A DNA stretch of 15,136 nt from an uncultured Verrucomicrobiota bacterium (GTDB lineage Bacteria > Verrucomicrobiota > Verrucomicrobiae > Opitutales > Opitutaceae). The translations under genes were made by a program, and so were the position numbers. The notes under the pieces are model-generated. The model worked only from the letters and a program-made list of their open reading frames with translations. It was not told where the DNA came from and searched no databases. Shown one piece after another: positions 1 through 7,298 of this stretch (positions are counted from its first letter, which is position 1; every line of letters starts with the position of its first letter). The stretch is taken from NCBI GenBank assembly GCA_946481225.1, contig CAMLNJ010000014.1, positions 1 through 15,136 of the forward strand, in the 5' to 3' direction.

Positions 1-721
1 GCGCGGGATCGATCTCGGGCACCACGACCGTCATGCCGAGCGCCGGCGCGAACAGCGCGAACAACGGCAACAAGGGTAGATCCACCTCGCCCGGCTCGAT
101 GCCGTAGGTCTCGCGAATCATCCGCACCTGCGCGTCGAACTGCCCGTGCGTGTAGACGACGCCCTTCGGCGCGCCCGTCGACCCGCTCGTGAACAAAATC
201 GCCGCCGACTCGTCCCCTGCGCAGGCGCGCGCCCCCGCGTCGCCCGCCGGACGCGTCGCGCCCCGCCGCGTCAGCCGCGCCGTGTTCGCGCCCGACACCG
301 CCACCTTCACCTCCACGCTGCGGAAAGCCTTCCGGAAAATCCATGCCAACGCGCGCGCCAGCGGAATGCCCACCAGCACGCGCGGCCGGCTGTGCTCCAC
401 GCAGCGCAAAAACGCCCGCTGCCCCATGCCCGGATCGATCACCACCGGCAAGGCGCCGAGCTCGAACAAGGCGAATACCACCGCGATCAGCGGCAGGCCC
501 TGGCGCACCATGACCAGCGTCCGGTCTCCCGGCCGCACGCCCCGGGCGACGAGGCGTTCGCGCCACGCCGCCACCTCGGCCGACAGCTCGGCGTAGGAGA
601 GCTCGAGATAGTCGATGCGCCGGCCCTTGCGTCCGCGCGGCACCTTGAGCGCCGCCTGCGCGGGATGCGCCGCGGCCTGCGCGACGAGATGACGGGCGAT
701 GTTGGCGGAAAGTGCGCTCAC
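1..721 (-). CDS. oleC: OleC-like AMP-dependent synthetase/ligase, N-terminal part (runs off left edge)
   Basis: Translating the minus strand from GTG 721 gives 240 residues, open to the window edge. It belongs to the ANL (acyl-adenylate forming) superfamily: the ATP-binding P-loop FTSGSTGAPKG lies at residues 177-187. The stretch after it (IEPGEVDLPLLPLFALFAPALG, residues 208-229, shown here only as a landmark) closely resembles the OleC subgroup, as I remember it. OleC adenylates a 2-alkyl-3-hydroxy fatty acid and closes it to a beta-lactone in long-chain olefin biosynthesis, acting in the cytoplasm with OleA, OleB and OleD; those genes are not visible here and would have to lie to the left. 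GTG 721 is chosen because the typical N-terminus (SANIARHL) follows directly. No clear ribosome binding site is seen and a terminator-like hairpin sits just upstream. Another fatty-acyl ligase is the main alternative. Membership of the superfamily is near certain; the OleC assignment is less so. Confidence 0.8.
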   Translation of the reverse strand, partial: MSALSANIARHLVAQAAAHPAQAALKVPRGRKGRRIDYLELSYAELSAEVAAWRERLVARGVRPGDRTLVMVRQGLPLIAVVFALFELGALPVVIDPGMGQRAFLRCVEHSRPRVLVGIPLARALAWIFRKAFRSVEVKVAVSGANTARLTRRGATRPAGDAGARACAGDESAAILFTSGSTGAPKGVVYTHGQFDAQVRMIRETYGIEPGEVDLPLLPLFALFAPALGMTVVVPEIDPA

Positions 722-726
722 AAGGG

Positions 727-753
727 AAAAGCCGGCCTTTAACGCAGACCGGC
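727..753 (-). terminator. Probable intrinsic terminator of the GH-like gene
   Basis: On the minus strand, GCCGGTC (753-747) pairs with GGCCGGC (737-731), giving a 7-bp stem with one G:U pair and a 9-nt loop, followed directly by TTTT (730-727). It lies about 30 bp past the stop codon of the GH-like gene and ends only 6 bp before the GTG of the OleC-like gene. It could therefore also influence translation of that gene. Confidence 0.5.
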
Positions 754-784
754 GGCGCCTGCGCAAGCGCGCGAGGGCCGCGGG

Positions 785-2086
785 CTACCCGGCGCCCTTC
801 GCGTGCAAGTCCCGCGCCCTTAGGTGGACATGCGTCACCAGTTCCGTGTGCTCCACCGCCTCGTCGTCGTCCGCGTGGACCAGCCCCGCGCCAAAGGGGG
901 GCGCCTCGTCGCCGCCGTCCGCCCAATGCGCCCACTCGATGCCGATCGTCCGCGGATCGCGACACGCCGCCACCAAGCCCTCGCGCCCCGCGCGCAACAA
1001 ACGCTCCAAGCGGGTCGGGCCCGTGCCATCGCGCAGCGGCAGGTTCCTGAAGTCGCCATGGCTCAGCCCGCCGCCGGTCACCCACTGCGGTTCCTCGGCC
1101 GCCGCCGCGTCCGCTTGCGCGGAAAAACCCGCGCCGGCGTGCAATCGCCAGGACACCGCCGCCACGTCCGGCCAGGCGCAGGCCGCGCGCACCGCGCCCG
1201 GCGGAGGCGCCACGAAGCGGCAGCCCAGCACCAGATGCGAGGGATCGGCCGCGCGTAGGGCCTTTGCCGCCGTGGAAAAGTAGCGCCGCGCGAACTCCCT
1301 CGCGAAACGCGCCGAGTCCTCGGCAAAGGCCTCGCCTCCGATTCCCCGTTCCTCCCGGGTCAACTGCCGCACGGCCTCCCGGTGCGCGATCGGCAGTCCC
1401 CAACGCGCCGAAAGCGCCTCAAGCGTGCCGCCGTTCGCCGCGAGCGCGAACTCCCATGCCGCGTGATGCGCGGCCAGCGAAGGCTCGACGCTCAGGCAGG
1501 CTTGGAAAAGCCCCGGCCGCGAGGAGTCGGGCGTCCCCCAGCCCAGCCCGTCGTCGGTGAACCAACCGACCAGCTCACGCCGCCCCAGCCACGGTGCGGC
1601 GACCGCCGCCGCATGCGCCTCGGCCGCCTGCGGCCAGCGCGGATCGAACACGTCCGGCAAACGCAGCCCCGGCCCGTGCAGCAGGGGCGCGCCCGCGCGG
1701 CAAAAATCCGCCAGCGCCGTGAAATAAAAACCGCGCTCGACCAGCTCCGCGTCCGCCCAAGGACCGACCGTGTCGACGCCCCAGCCATGCAGGCGCGTCG
1801 CGGTATGACGCGCCCAGGCCTGCGAACCACCCGGACCGCCGCCGAAAAGCTGCTCCACCGCCCGCGCGTAGGCGCTTCGCAAGGTCGGCGGCGGCCCCGC
1901 GCGGCCATGACGGTTTACCCCGGCCACCGCCCGCAGCAGGACCGGCTCGTCCTCCGGCGTAAGCAGCCACCAGACGCCCTCATGCGTGCGACCGAGTCGG
2001 AAGAAGCCCGGCTCGCCCCGAATCGTCTCGGGCTTGATGTCGGCGAAAGTCGGCAAGGCGGCGGCGCGGCGCGTGGCTTTTCCCAT
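785..2086 (-). CDS. TIM-barrel glycoside-hydrolase-like protein (clan GH-A/agarase-like), probably lacking catalytic glutamates
   Basis: A 433-residue protein. Segments typical of large clan A (beta/alpha)8 hydrolases appear in the right order: the N-terminal GFFRLGRTHEGVWWLLTPED (28-47), LPDVFDPRW (143-151), the beta-4 segment LVGWFTDDGLGWG (172-184), DPSHLVLGCRF (281-291) and a beta-8 like IGIEWAHWADGG (381-392) followed by FGAGLVHADD. Relatives usually read DNE or DDE at beta-4; here it is DDG, with glycine at 180. The beta-7 segment (QWVTGGG, 334-340) also shows no glutamate. There is no signal peptide, so the protein is probably cytoplasmic. I chose ATG 2086 over a TTG at 2149 because the conserved part starts soon after it. 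The substrate is unknown. It may be an active enzyme of a divergent family or a non-catalytic relative. The fold call is moderately sure; the function is open. Confidence 0.6.
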   Translation of the reverse strand: MGKATRRAAALPTFADIKPETIRGEPGFFRLGRTHEGVWWLLTPEDEPVLLRAVAGVNRHGRAGPPPTLRSAYARAVEQLFGGGPGGSQAWARHTATRLHGWGVDTVGPWADAELVERGFYFTALADFCRAGAPLLHGPGLRLPDVFDPRWPQAAEAHAAAVAAPWLGRRELVGWFTDDGLGWGTPDSSRPGLFQACLSVEPSLAAHHAAWEFALAANGGTLEALSARWGLPIAHREAVRQLTREERGIGGEAFAEDSARFAREFARRYFSTAAKALRAADPSHLVLGCRFVAPPPGAVRAACAWPDVAAVSWRLHAGAGFSAQADAAAAEEPQWVTGGGLSHGDFRNLPLRDGTGPTRLERLLRAGREGLVAACRDPRTIGIEWAHWADGGDEAPPFGAGLVHADDDEAVEHTELVTHVHLRARDLHAKGAG

Positions 2087-2246
2087 GGCTGGGCTGTCTT
2101 CTCTAAGTCGCCGCACGGGAATTGCCGCAAAAAAGCGCAAGCCGCGCAAAACCCAGCCCCGATCTACCGCACGTTCTCGGATAACAGCCCCTCCACCCGC
2201 GACACAAGGGAGGTCCTAAAATCTCCGTCGCCCCCCCGCCCGCCGC

Positions 2247-2864
2247 TCACCGACGCCGGTCGGGACGCTCGAGCTGAAAACGGTCGCGCGTAGTGGCGTA
2301 GTCCTCGCCCCCCATGCGGCCGATGGCGTCCACCTTGGCCGGATCGACCGCTCCTTTCTCGCCGAGCACGTCGTCGCGCACCTGAAGCCGCAGGATGTCG
2401 CAAATCACTATGTGGGCCGCCATCGCGCCCTCGCCCACCGGCACGATCTGACGCACGCGGCACTCGAAGGCCGCCGGGGCCGCCGCCACGCGCGGCGGAC
2501 GCACCGTCGCGCTCGGCGCCGCCTCGATACCAAAAGCCTCGAACTCGCTCTCGCCGTGCGGCAGACGCGCGGCGCAGGCGTTCATTTTCGCCGCGAGAGC
2601 GTGCGGCACGATGTTGACCACGCATTCGGGCACGGACTCGAGGTTAAGCACGGTGTCCTTCTTCACCCCGTCGCGCAGGTTGACCGGCACGAAAAGCAAA
2701 GTCGGCGGCACCGAGGTCACGCCGTTGAAAAACGAGAAAGGCGCGAGATTCGCCCGCCCGTGCGTGTCGACGGTCGACACCCACGCGATGGGACGCGGCG
2801 TGATGAGGTCGGTCATCCACGTGTAGGCTTCGCGGGCGGAGAGCTTGGCGAGGTCGATTTCCAT
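2247..2864 (-). CDS. Flavin reductase-like FMN-binding split-barrel protein
   Basis: A 205-residue soluble protein of the flavin reductase-like/DIM6-NtaB family (Pfam flavin_reduct). The diagnostic FMN-binding segment is near the N-terminus: TPRPIAWVSTVD followed by G-x-A-N-L-A-P-F-S-F-F-N, then a P-P-T-L-L-F strand. Members bind FMN as dimers and reduce free flavin with NAD(P)H, or act as flavoenzymes themselves; the exact reaction cannot be read from the sequence. ATG 2864 is supported by a GGTGA Shine-Dalgarno-like motif about 10 nt upstream and by the family's usual N-terminus (MEIDLAKLSAREAY). An in-frame ATG at 2930 would add 22 residues of low-complexity character. It is transcribed in the same direction as the GH-like gene 160 bp downstream, with no obvious functional link. 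The length is typical of the family. Confidence 0.88.
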   Translation of the reverse strand: MEIDLAKLSAREAYTWMTDLITPRPIAWVSTVDTHGRANLAPFSFFNGVTSVPPTLLFVPVNLRDGVKKDTVLNLESVPECVVNIVPHALAAKMNACAARLPHGESEFEAFGIEAAPSATVRPPRVAAAPAAFECRVRQIVPVGEGAMAAHIVICDILRLQVRDDVLGEKGAVDPAKVDAIGRMGGEDYATTRDRFQLERPDRRR

Positions 2865-3036
2865 GGGCGCACATTCACCGCCAAGCGCCTGCGCCGCAAC
2901 GCCGCCCTGCGGGCGTATTTTGGAAAACATTGTGCGCCCGCTTTCGGCGGAGAACGCTGCCCGCTCCGCCACCGCCGCCCTTCCTCCCCATCCCATTCTC
3001 CGTCCCGCCGTCGCGCCCTTCTTTCCCTCTGCCGCC

Positions 3037-3100
3037 CTGTCCTTCCGTCGCTCCGTCCCTCTGTCGCTCTGTCCCTCTGTCGCTCTGTTCTCCCGTGTCC
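3037..3100 (+). repeat. Tandem octamer repeat (CYGTCNCT-like, eight units) running into a start codon
   Basis: From 3037 the sequence reads as consecutive 8-bp units: ctgtcctt, ccgtcgct, ccgtccct, ctgtcgct, ctgtccct, ctgtcgct, ctgttctc, ccgtgtcc. The middle units alternate ctgtcgct and ctgtccct, so 16 bp are exactly duplicated (3056-3071 and 3072-3087). The last unit contains the GTG start (3095) of the membrane protein gene. The surrounding 2970-3094 is strongly pyrimidine-rich on the plus strand. Slippage would change the 5' leader by 8 bp per event. Confidence 0.85.
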
Positions 3101-3784
3101 GCCGACTCTCCGCTCCGCCAGTCCCTCCGCGCCGCCCGCGCCAACCTCGGCCCCGGCTTGGTCCTCCAAGCCTTCGCCACCGCGCTCGTCGCCGCCTACT
3201 ACCTGCACGCGCCCTCGCGCGCCGCGTTGGAGAAACTGGCCGCGTTTCGCGTCGAGATCGGCCTACCCTTCGCCCTCGTGTCCACGGCGATCTTCGGCGC
3301 GCTGATCCCCTTTGCGGTGCTGCGTTTCACCGATGCGGGCCGCAACCGCTACGGCCTCGCGCAGCTAAGCGCGCTCGTCGTCTACTGGGCATACAAGGGC
3401 TTCGAGGTTTCCATCTTCTACGCATGGCAGGCGCGCTGGTTTGGCGAGGGCAAGAACTTCGCCACCATCGCGCTCAAGACCTTCAACGACCAGTTCGTCT
3501 ACTGCCCGCTCTTCGCCGCGCCCGTCACCTGGCTGGTCTATACCTGGGTGGAAAACGGCTTCGCCGCCGCGCCGCTCGCCGCGGAATGGCGCCGCCCCGG
3601 CTGGTATGCGCGCTGCGTGCTGCCCCTGCTCGTCACGACTTGGGTCGTCTGGGTGCCGGCGGTCGCGGTGATCTACATCCTGCCCACCGCCCTCCAGCTC
3701 CCGCTGCAAAACGTGGTGCTCTGCTTTTTCACGCTGCTGGTGATCTTCATGACCAGACGCCCGGCAAGCAAGTCGGGCTCCTGA
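3095..3784 (+). CDS. Polytopic membrane protein, possibly distantly Mpv17/PMP22-like
   Basis: A 229-residue hydrophobic protein with about six likely membrane segments (approximately 20-37, 55-77, 90-110, 135-152, 177-197 and 203-219). The loop near 120-132 is charged. Features recalling the Mpv17/PMP22 family are FNDQ followed by P138 before a membrane segment, and a C-terminal W-V-V-W-V-P...LP...QN stretch. The spacing does not fit that signature exactly, so this is only a suggestion. GTG 3095 is chosen because everything upstream in frame is translated simple repeat. There is no Shine-Dalgarno sequence, and the leader is pyrimidine-rich repeat DNA. The gene is convergent with the GH43-like gene, with only 31 bp between the stop codons and no clear terminator there. 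The function is unknown and no catalytic motif is seen. Confidence 0.65.
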   Translation: MSADSPLRQSLRAARANLGPGLVLQAFATALVAAYYLHAPSRAALEKLAAFRVEIGLPFALVSTAIFGALIPFAVLRFTDAGRNRYGLAQLSALVVYWAYKGFEVSIFYAWQARWFGEGKNFATIALKTFNDQFVYCPLFAAPVTWLVYTWVENGFAAAPLAAEWRRPGWYARCVLPLLVTTWVVWVPAVAVIYILPTALQLPLQNVVLCFFTLLVIFMTRRPASKSGS

Positions 3785-3815
3785 GTCAACTTGCCTGCAC
3801 CTCGCCGCTTCGCCC

Positions 3816-4946
3816 TCACTCTTTCGGCGCCGGCAGGCTCTCGTAGTCAAAACCCCAATGCGCCGCGAGCGCGCGCGCCTCGGCGTCGGTGAGATGGATA
3901 ATCGCGCCGTGCTTCGGGCTCGAGAAATTGGTCGCGCGCATTACGCCTTCGTTGAGGCGGCCTAGGTTTTCGAAACGTTTGAAATCCGCCGTCTCGGCGA
4001 AGCCGTAGTTGTGGGGATTCACGCCAAAGACGTCATACATCAGCACGTGGCGGTCGGTGCCGAGACGCCGCCAGACCGAGGGGGCCTCGCGTCCCACGCG
4101 CTCCGGATCGTAGGTGGCGGGGTCGTAAACGTAGCCGTGCGTGAGGTGGTCGGAGACCGCCTGCTTGATGCCGCCGCCCGGCCCTTGGGCGCAGTAAAAG
4201 AGGTGGTATTTGTCACCCACGCGGGTGATGTCGCCGTCGAGAATCTGGTGACCGGGAGGATACTGGAAATACTCCACGGGCACGGTCTCGAGCTTGGTGA
4301 AGGCCTCGTCGGCATAGGAGTAGTAGAGCTTCGTTTTCCCGTGGCCGATGCGCATCGTGAAATAGACCATCATGCGATCTCGCGCCGGATCGTAGATGCT
4401 CTGGGGCGCCCAAATACAGCCGACCTCGCGGGTCTCCTCGAAGGCCTTGTCCATGCGAACGTGGGAGTAGCTCCAGTGGATGAGGTCCTCGGAGCGCATC
4501 ATCACGATGCCGCGATTGTTGCCCCAGTCGTAAAGCTCGGCGGGGCGTTCCCACTGGGTGGTGCGATGGCCGGCGCGCTGACCGTAGACATGCAGGTCGG
4601 TCATCGTGAGGTAAAACGCACCGTCTCCCCCGCGCGCGATGTGCGGGTCGCGGATGCCTTTCTGCTCGGCGAGCTTGGTGCCGTCCATCACGGGCTTGCC
4701 GTCGTTCAACGCGGTGAAGGTGTAGCCGTCGCGGCTGAGCGCGAAACAAGGGCTGTGATGCTCGTCCTTGAAATAGACGAAGAAGTAGGCGCTGAGGTCC
4801 TTTTCCGAAACCGTCTTCCGCGCCGGAGCGGCGGGTGACGGCGCAGGGGCGTCGGCGTCCGACGACACCGAGACGGTCGGGCTGGAACAGGCGGCGAACA
4901 TCAAAGCGAATGCCGCCGCGGCGAAAGAAATGAGGCGAGTAAGCAT
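3816..4946 (-). CDS. GH43-like five-bladed beta-propeller glycosidase, predicted lipoprotein
   Basis: A 376-residue protein. It begins with a lipoprotein-type signal (MLTRLISFAAAAFALMFAAC, lipid cysteine C20), followed by a Pro/Ala/Ser linker to about residue 43. The catalytic part looks like glycoside hydrolase family 43: FVYFKDEHHSPCFALS (56-71), GIRDPHIARG (97-106), WAPQSIYDP (179-187), ILDGDI (235-240) and REAPSVW (286-292). By analogy with GH43 enzymes, D100, one of D237/D239 and E287 would be the base, the pKa modulator and the acid; this mapping is inferred. Family members remove arabinose, xylose or related sugars from plant polysaccharides; the substrate is not predictable here. ATG 4946 is chosen because it opens directly onto the signal peptide. 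No Shine-Dalgarno sequence is seen. It is divergent from the DUF3570 operon across 175 bp. Confidence 0.82.
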   Translation of the reverse strand: MLTRLISFAAAAFALMFAACSSPTVSVSSDADAPAPSPAAPARKTVSEKDLSAYFFVYFKDEHHSPCFALSRDGYTFTALNDGKPVMDGTKLAEQKGIRDPHIARGGDGAFYLTMTDLHVYGQRAGHRTTQWERPAELYDWGNNRGIVMMRSEDLIHWSYSHVRMDKAFEETREVGCIWAPQSIYDPARDRMMVYFTMRIGHGKTKLYYSYADEAFTKLETVPVEYFQYPPGHQILDGDITRVGDKYHLFYCAQGPGGGIKQAVSDHLTHGYVYDPATYDPERVGREAPSVWRRLGTDRHVLMYDVFGVNPHNYGFAETADFKRFENLGRLNEGVMRATNFSSPKHGAIIHLTDAEARALAAHWGFDYESLPAPKE

Positions 4947-5052
4947 AGGGCGAAAGCGAGGGCCTCGATGTAAACGTCGGAAGGGACCGGCGGCGAGCCA
5001 ACCTTCACCCAAGCCCACGGTCCGCCCGCGGTCCCCGGAGGCTGAACGCAAA

Positions 5053-5095
5053 TTCATCCCGCGTTCATCCTGCGTTCATCTTCGTCGGTTAAAGT
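5053..5095 (+). promoter_or_regulatory. Pho-box-like triple direct repeat with candidate -10
   Basis: TTCATC occurs three times with an exact 11-bp period (5053-5058, 5064-5069, 5075-5080); the last two copies extend to GCGTTCATC. Direct repeats at 11 bp are the hallmark of OmpR/PhoB-type response regulators, and GTTCAYC resembles the phosphate boxes described for PhoP/PhoB. A weak -10 (TAAAGT, 5090-5095, 4 of 6 matches) follows at about the right distance. It lies 41 bp before the DUF3570 start. The assignment rests on pattern alone. Confidence 0.45.
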
Positions 5096-5121
5096 CGGCC
5101 CGCCTCGCGCTCACCCGGCCT

Positions 5122-6288
5122 ATGCTCAATTCGTTCCATCCCCGCCCCCACCGGCTGCTCGCCTCTTTCATTACCGTCGCCGCCACCCACCTCGCGCAGG
5201 CCGAGGACAGCGTCACCGTGAAGGCCCAGTCCTGGCAGGAGGACGACAAGCGCGTCCGCGTCGATTCCCAATACGCGCTCCTCCAGACCGACCTCACCAC
5301 CGAGACCCGTCTCAAGATCATGGGCCTCGTCGACACCATCACCGGCGCCACCCCGACCGGTGAAAAATCCGCCGCGCCCGGCGCCCCCGTCCCGCTCTCC
5401 GAGATGGACGACCGGCGCGAGGCCTGGGACGCGAACCTCGCCTACCAGTTCCCCCGCGTGAACGTCTCCGCGGGCTGCGGCGTCAGCCGCGAAAGCGACT
5501 ACGTCTCCCACGGCTACGCGCTCAACACGCTCACCGACTTCAACCAGAAGAACACCCTGCTGCTCGTCGGCTGGGGCCACGCCGACGACCGCGTCGTGGA
5601 GCGCTTCTGGTCCGCCGACCGCGAAAAGACCGGCGACGACTTCATCGTCGGCATCACCCAGCTACTCTCCCCCGTCCTCTCCGTCACCGCCAACCTCTCC
5701 TGCGGCCGCGCCACCGGCTTCCTCGCCGACCCCTACAAGATCGTATCCACCACCCGCCTCGATCTCGATCCCGGCACCTACTACACGGTCCCGGAAAATC
5801 GCCCGGACGAAAAGGACAAGGTCTCGCTCTTCCTCGGCGCCGTCCGGCATTTCGATCCGGTCGACGGCGCGATCGACGCCTCGTATCGATTTTATCACGA
5901 CAGCTTCGGGATCGACGCCCACACCGTCGACCTGAAATGGGTGCAGCGCCTCGGCCCCCGCTGGATGCTCGAGCCCTCGGTCCGGTTCCACCACCAGTCC
6001 GCCGCGGACTTCTACCACGCCGACCTCGACGCCGACGGGGTCGTCGTCTCCCTCGATCCATCCCTCGAGACCGGCACCGCCCGCGTCCCCTACTACTCCT
6101 CCGACTACCGTCTATCGAGGATGGAGACCACGACCCTGGGGCTCAAGGCCGCCTACGCGCTCAACGACCACGTCTCCATCGACTTCGCCTACGAGCGCTA
6201 CCTCATGCGCGGGCTCGACGACGCCACGCCCCGGGGCGCCTACGCGGACGCCGACGTCTTCACCGTCGGCATGAAGTTCAGCCGCTGA
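5122..6288 (+). CDS. DUF3570 outer-membrane beta-barrel protein with candidate flavinylation motif
   Basis: A 388-residue protein. It has a signal peptide (residues 1-27, likely cleavage after AQA27) and a body of alternating polar/hydrophobic strands rich in Asp, Tyr and aromatic residues, ending FTVGMKFSR as outer-membrane barrels often do. Features of DUF3570 are the N-terminal RVRVDSQYALLQTDLTTETRLKI-type opening (about 44-66, abbreviated), the conserved LVDTITGATPTG (69-80) and repeated strand patterns such as YRFYHDSFGIDAHT. DTITGAT (71-77) fits D-x-x-[ST]-G-A-[ST], the motif to which ApbE attaches FMN, with T77 as the would-be acceptor; that is an inference. The gene starts a four-gene operon, 11 bp ahead of the apbE-like gene. 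ATG 5122 is chosen because it opens the signal peptide. The upstream triple repeat suggests control by a PhoB-type regulator. DUF3570 has no established function that I know of. Confidence 0.85.
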   Translation: MLNSFHPRPHRLLASFITVAATHLAQAEDSVTVKAQSWQEDDKRVRVDSQYALLQTDLTTETRLKIMGLVDTITGATPTGEKSAAPGAPVPLSEMDDRREAWDANLAYQFPRVNVSAGCGVSRESDYVSHGYALNTLTDFNQKNTLLLVGWGHADDRVVERFWSADREKTGDDFIVGITQLLSPVLSVTANLSCGRATGFLADPYKIVSTTRLDLDPGTYYTVPENRPDEKDKVSLFLGAVRHFDPVDGAIDASYRFYHDSFGIDAHTVDLKWVQRLGPRWMLEPSVRFHHQSAADFYHADLDADGVVVSLDPSLETGTARVPYYSSDYRLSRMETTTLGLKAAYALNDHVSIDFAYERYLMRGLDDATPRGAYADADVFTVGMKFSR

Positions 6289-6299
6289 TCCTTCCCGCC

Positions 6300-7298
6300 A
6301 TGAGCGCCCGCGTTCCCGACGCCTCGTCTCCGCCCGCCGCGCCCGCATCCGCGCCGGACGCGAGCGCGGGCGCGCCGCTGCGCCGGCGCCGCTGGTCCGC
6401 CCTCGGCACCGCCTGCGAGATCCAATACGCCTGCGACGACGAGACCCGCGCCCGCGCCTTCGAGACCGAGGCCCTCGCCTGGGTGGAAAACTTCGAGGCC
6501 CGCTACTCGCGCTTCCGCCCGGACAGCCTCGTCAGCCGGATCAACGACGCCGCCGGCGGCGACTGGGTCGACGTCGACGAGGAGATGGACGCCCTTCTGA
6601 GTTTCTGCGCCTCGCTGCACTTCCTCACCCGCGGCGTGGTCGACGTCACCGCCGCCCCCCTCCTCCGTCTCTGGAACTACAAGTCCGCCGCGCCGCGCAT
6701 CCCCTCGTCCTCGGAGATCGACGCCGCCCTTCGCCTCGTCGGCTGGGGAAAAGTCCGGCGCGAGTCCGGCCGCGTGCGCCTGCCGGAGCGAGGCATGGCC
6801 CTGGACTTCGGCGGCTGGGGCAAGGAATACGCCGTCGACGCCGTGGCCGCCCTCGCCCGCGCCCACGGCATCACGCGCGCCCTGGTCGACTTCGGCCACG
6901 ACATCATGGCCGTCGGCGCCGCCCCCGGAAAACCCGGCTGGCACATCGGCCTCGAAGATCCCGACGCGCCCTCCGGCCCCTGTCGCGGCAGCCTCGCCGC
7001 CGTCGACGTCGGCGTCGCCACCTCCGGCGACTACCTCCGCGGCTTCACCGTGGACGGAAAACGCTACGGACACATCGTCGACCCGCGCAGCGGCCACCCC
7101 GTCGCCAACGGCTGCCGACAGGTCACCGTCGTCGCGCCGAATTGCCTCATTGCCGGCGCCCTCTCCACCGCCCTCTTCGTCCTCGGGCCCGAGGACGGCC
7201 TCCGCCTCGCCGGCGAAATCATGGGCGCCGAGGCCCGCATCCTCGCCGACCGCGCCCTGCACCAAACCCGCGGCTTTTTTCGTTATGTCGTTTCCTAG
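6300..7298 (+). CDS. apbE: ApbE-like FAD:protein FMN transferase, divergent
   Basis: A 332-residue protein. ApbE enzymes use FAD and Mg2+ to transfer FMN to Thr/Ser of exported proteins. Family landmarks are present: the N-terminal LGTACEIQY (35-43), F-x-x-R-Y-S-R-F (65-72), TRGVVDVTAAPLLRLW (110-125), LDFGGWGKEYAVD (168-180), SGDY (242-245), YGHIVDPRSGHPV (256-268) and AGALSTALFVLG (285-296). Several positions differ from typical ApbE: the usual DA-L-[SA]-T has Gly at 286 instead of the metal-binding Asp, G-K-G is GKE (174-176), and the usual N-x-G-G-D is DFGHD (197-201). No clear signal peptide follows ATG 6300; a Pro/Ala-rich leader of about 28 residues precedes the domain, so localisation is unclear. 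It is 11 bp after the DUF3570 gene and overlaps the thioredoxin gene by 14 bp, which points to the barrel protein as its likely target. Confidence 0.87.
   Translation: MSARVPDASSPPAAPASAPDASAGAPLRRRRWSALGTACEIQYACDDETRARAFETEALAWVENFEARYSRFRPDSLVSRINDAAGGDWVDVDEEMDALLSFCASLHFLTRGVVDVTAAPLLRLWNYKSAAPRIPSSSEIDAALRLVGWGKVRRESGRVRLPERGMALDFGGWGKEYAVDAVAALARAHGITRALVDFGHDIMAVGAAPGKPGWHIGLEDPDAPSGPCRGSLAAVDVGVATSGDYLRGFTVDGKRYGHIVDPRSGHPVANGCRQVTVVAPNCLIAGALSTALFVLGPEDGLRLAGEIMGAEARILADRALHQTRGFFRYVVS

Noticed and set aside
2120..2150. Minus-strand GCGC-GGCTT-GCGC followed by TTTTTT between the flavin reductase and GH-like genes
   Set aside because: The stem is only 4 bp, too weak to call a terminator with confidence.
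2865..2940. CGGGCG...CGCCCG inverted repeat (2910-2940) around an AT-rich island upstream of the flavin reductase
   Set aside because: The arms are only 6 bp of GC-rich sequence, 19 bp apart, easily found by chance in this composition; no operator or terminator pattern fits.
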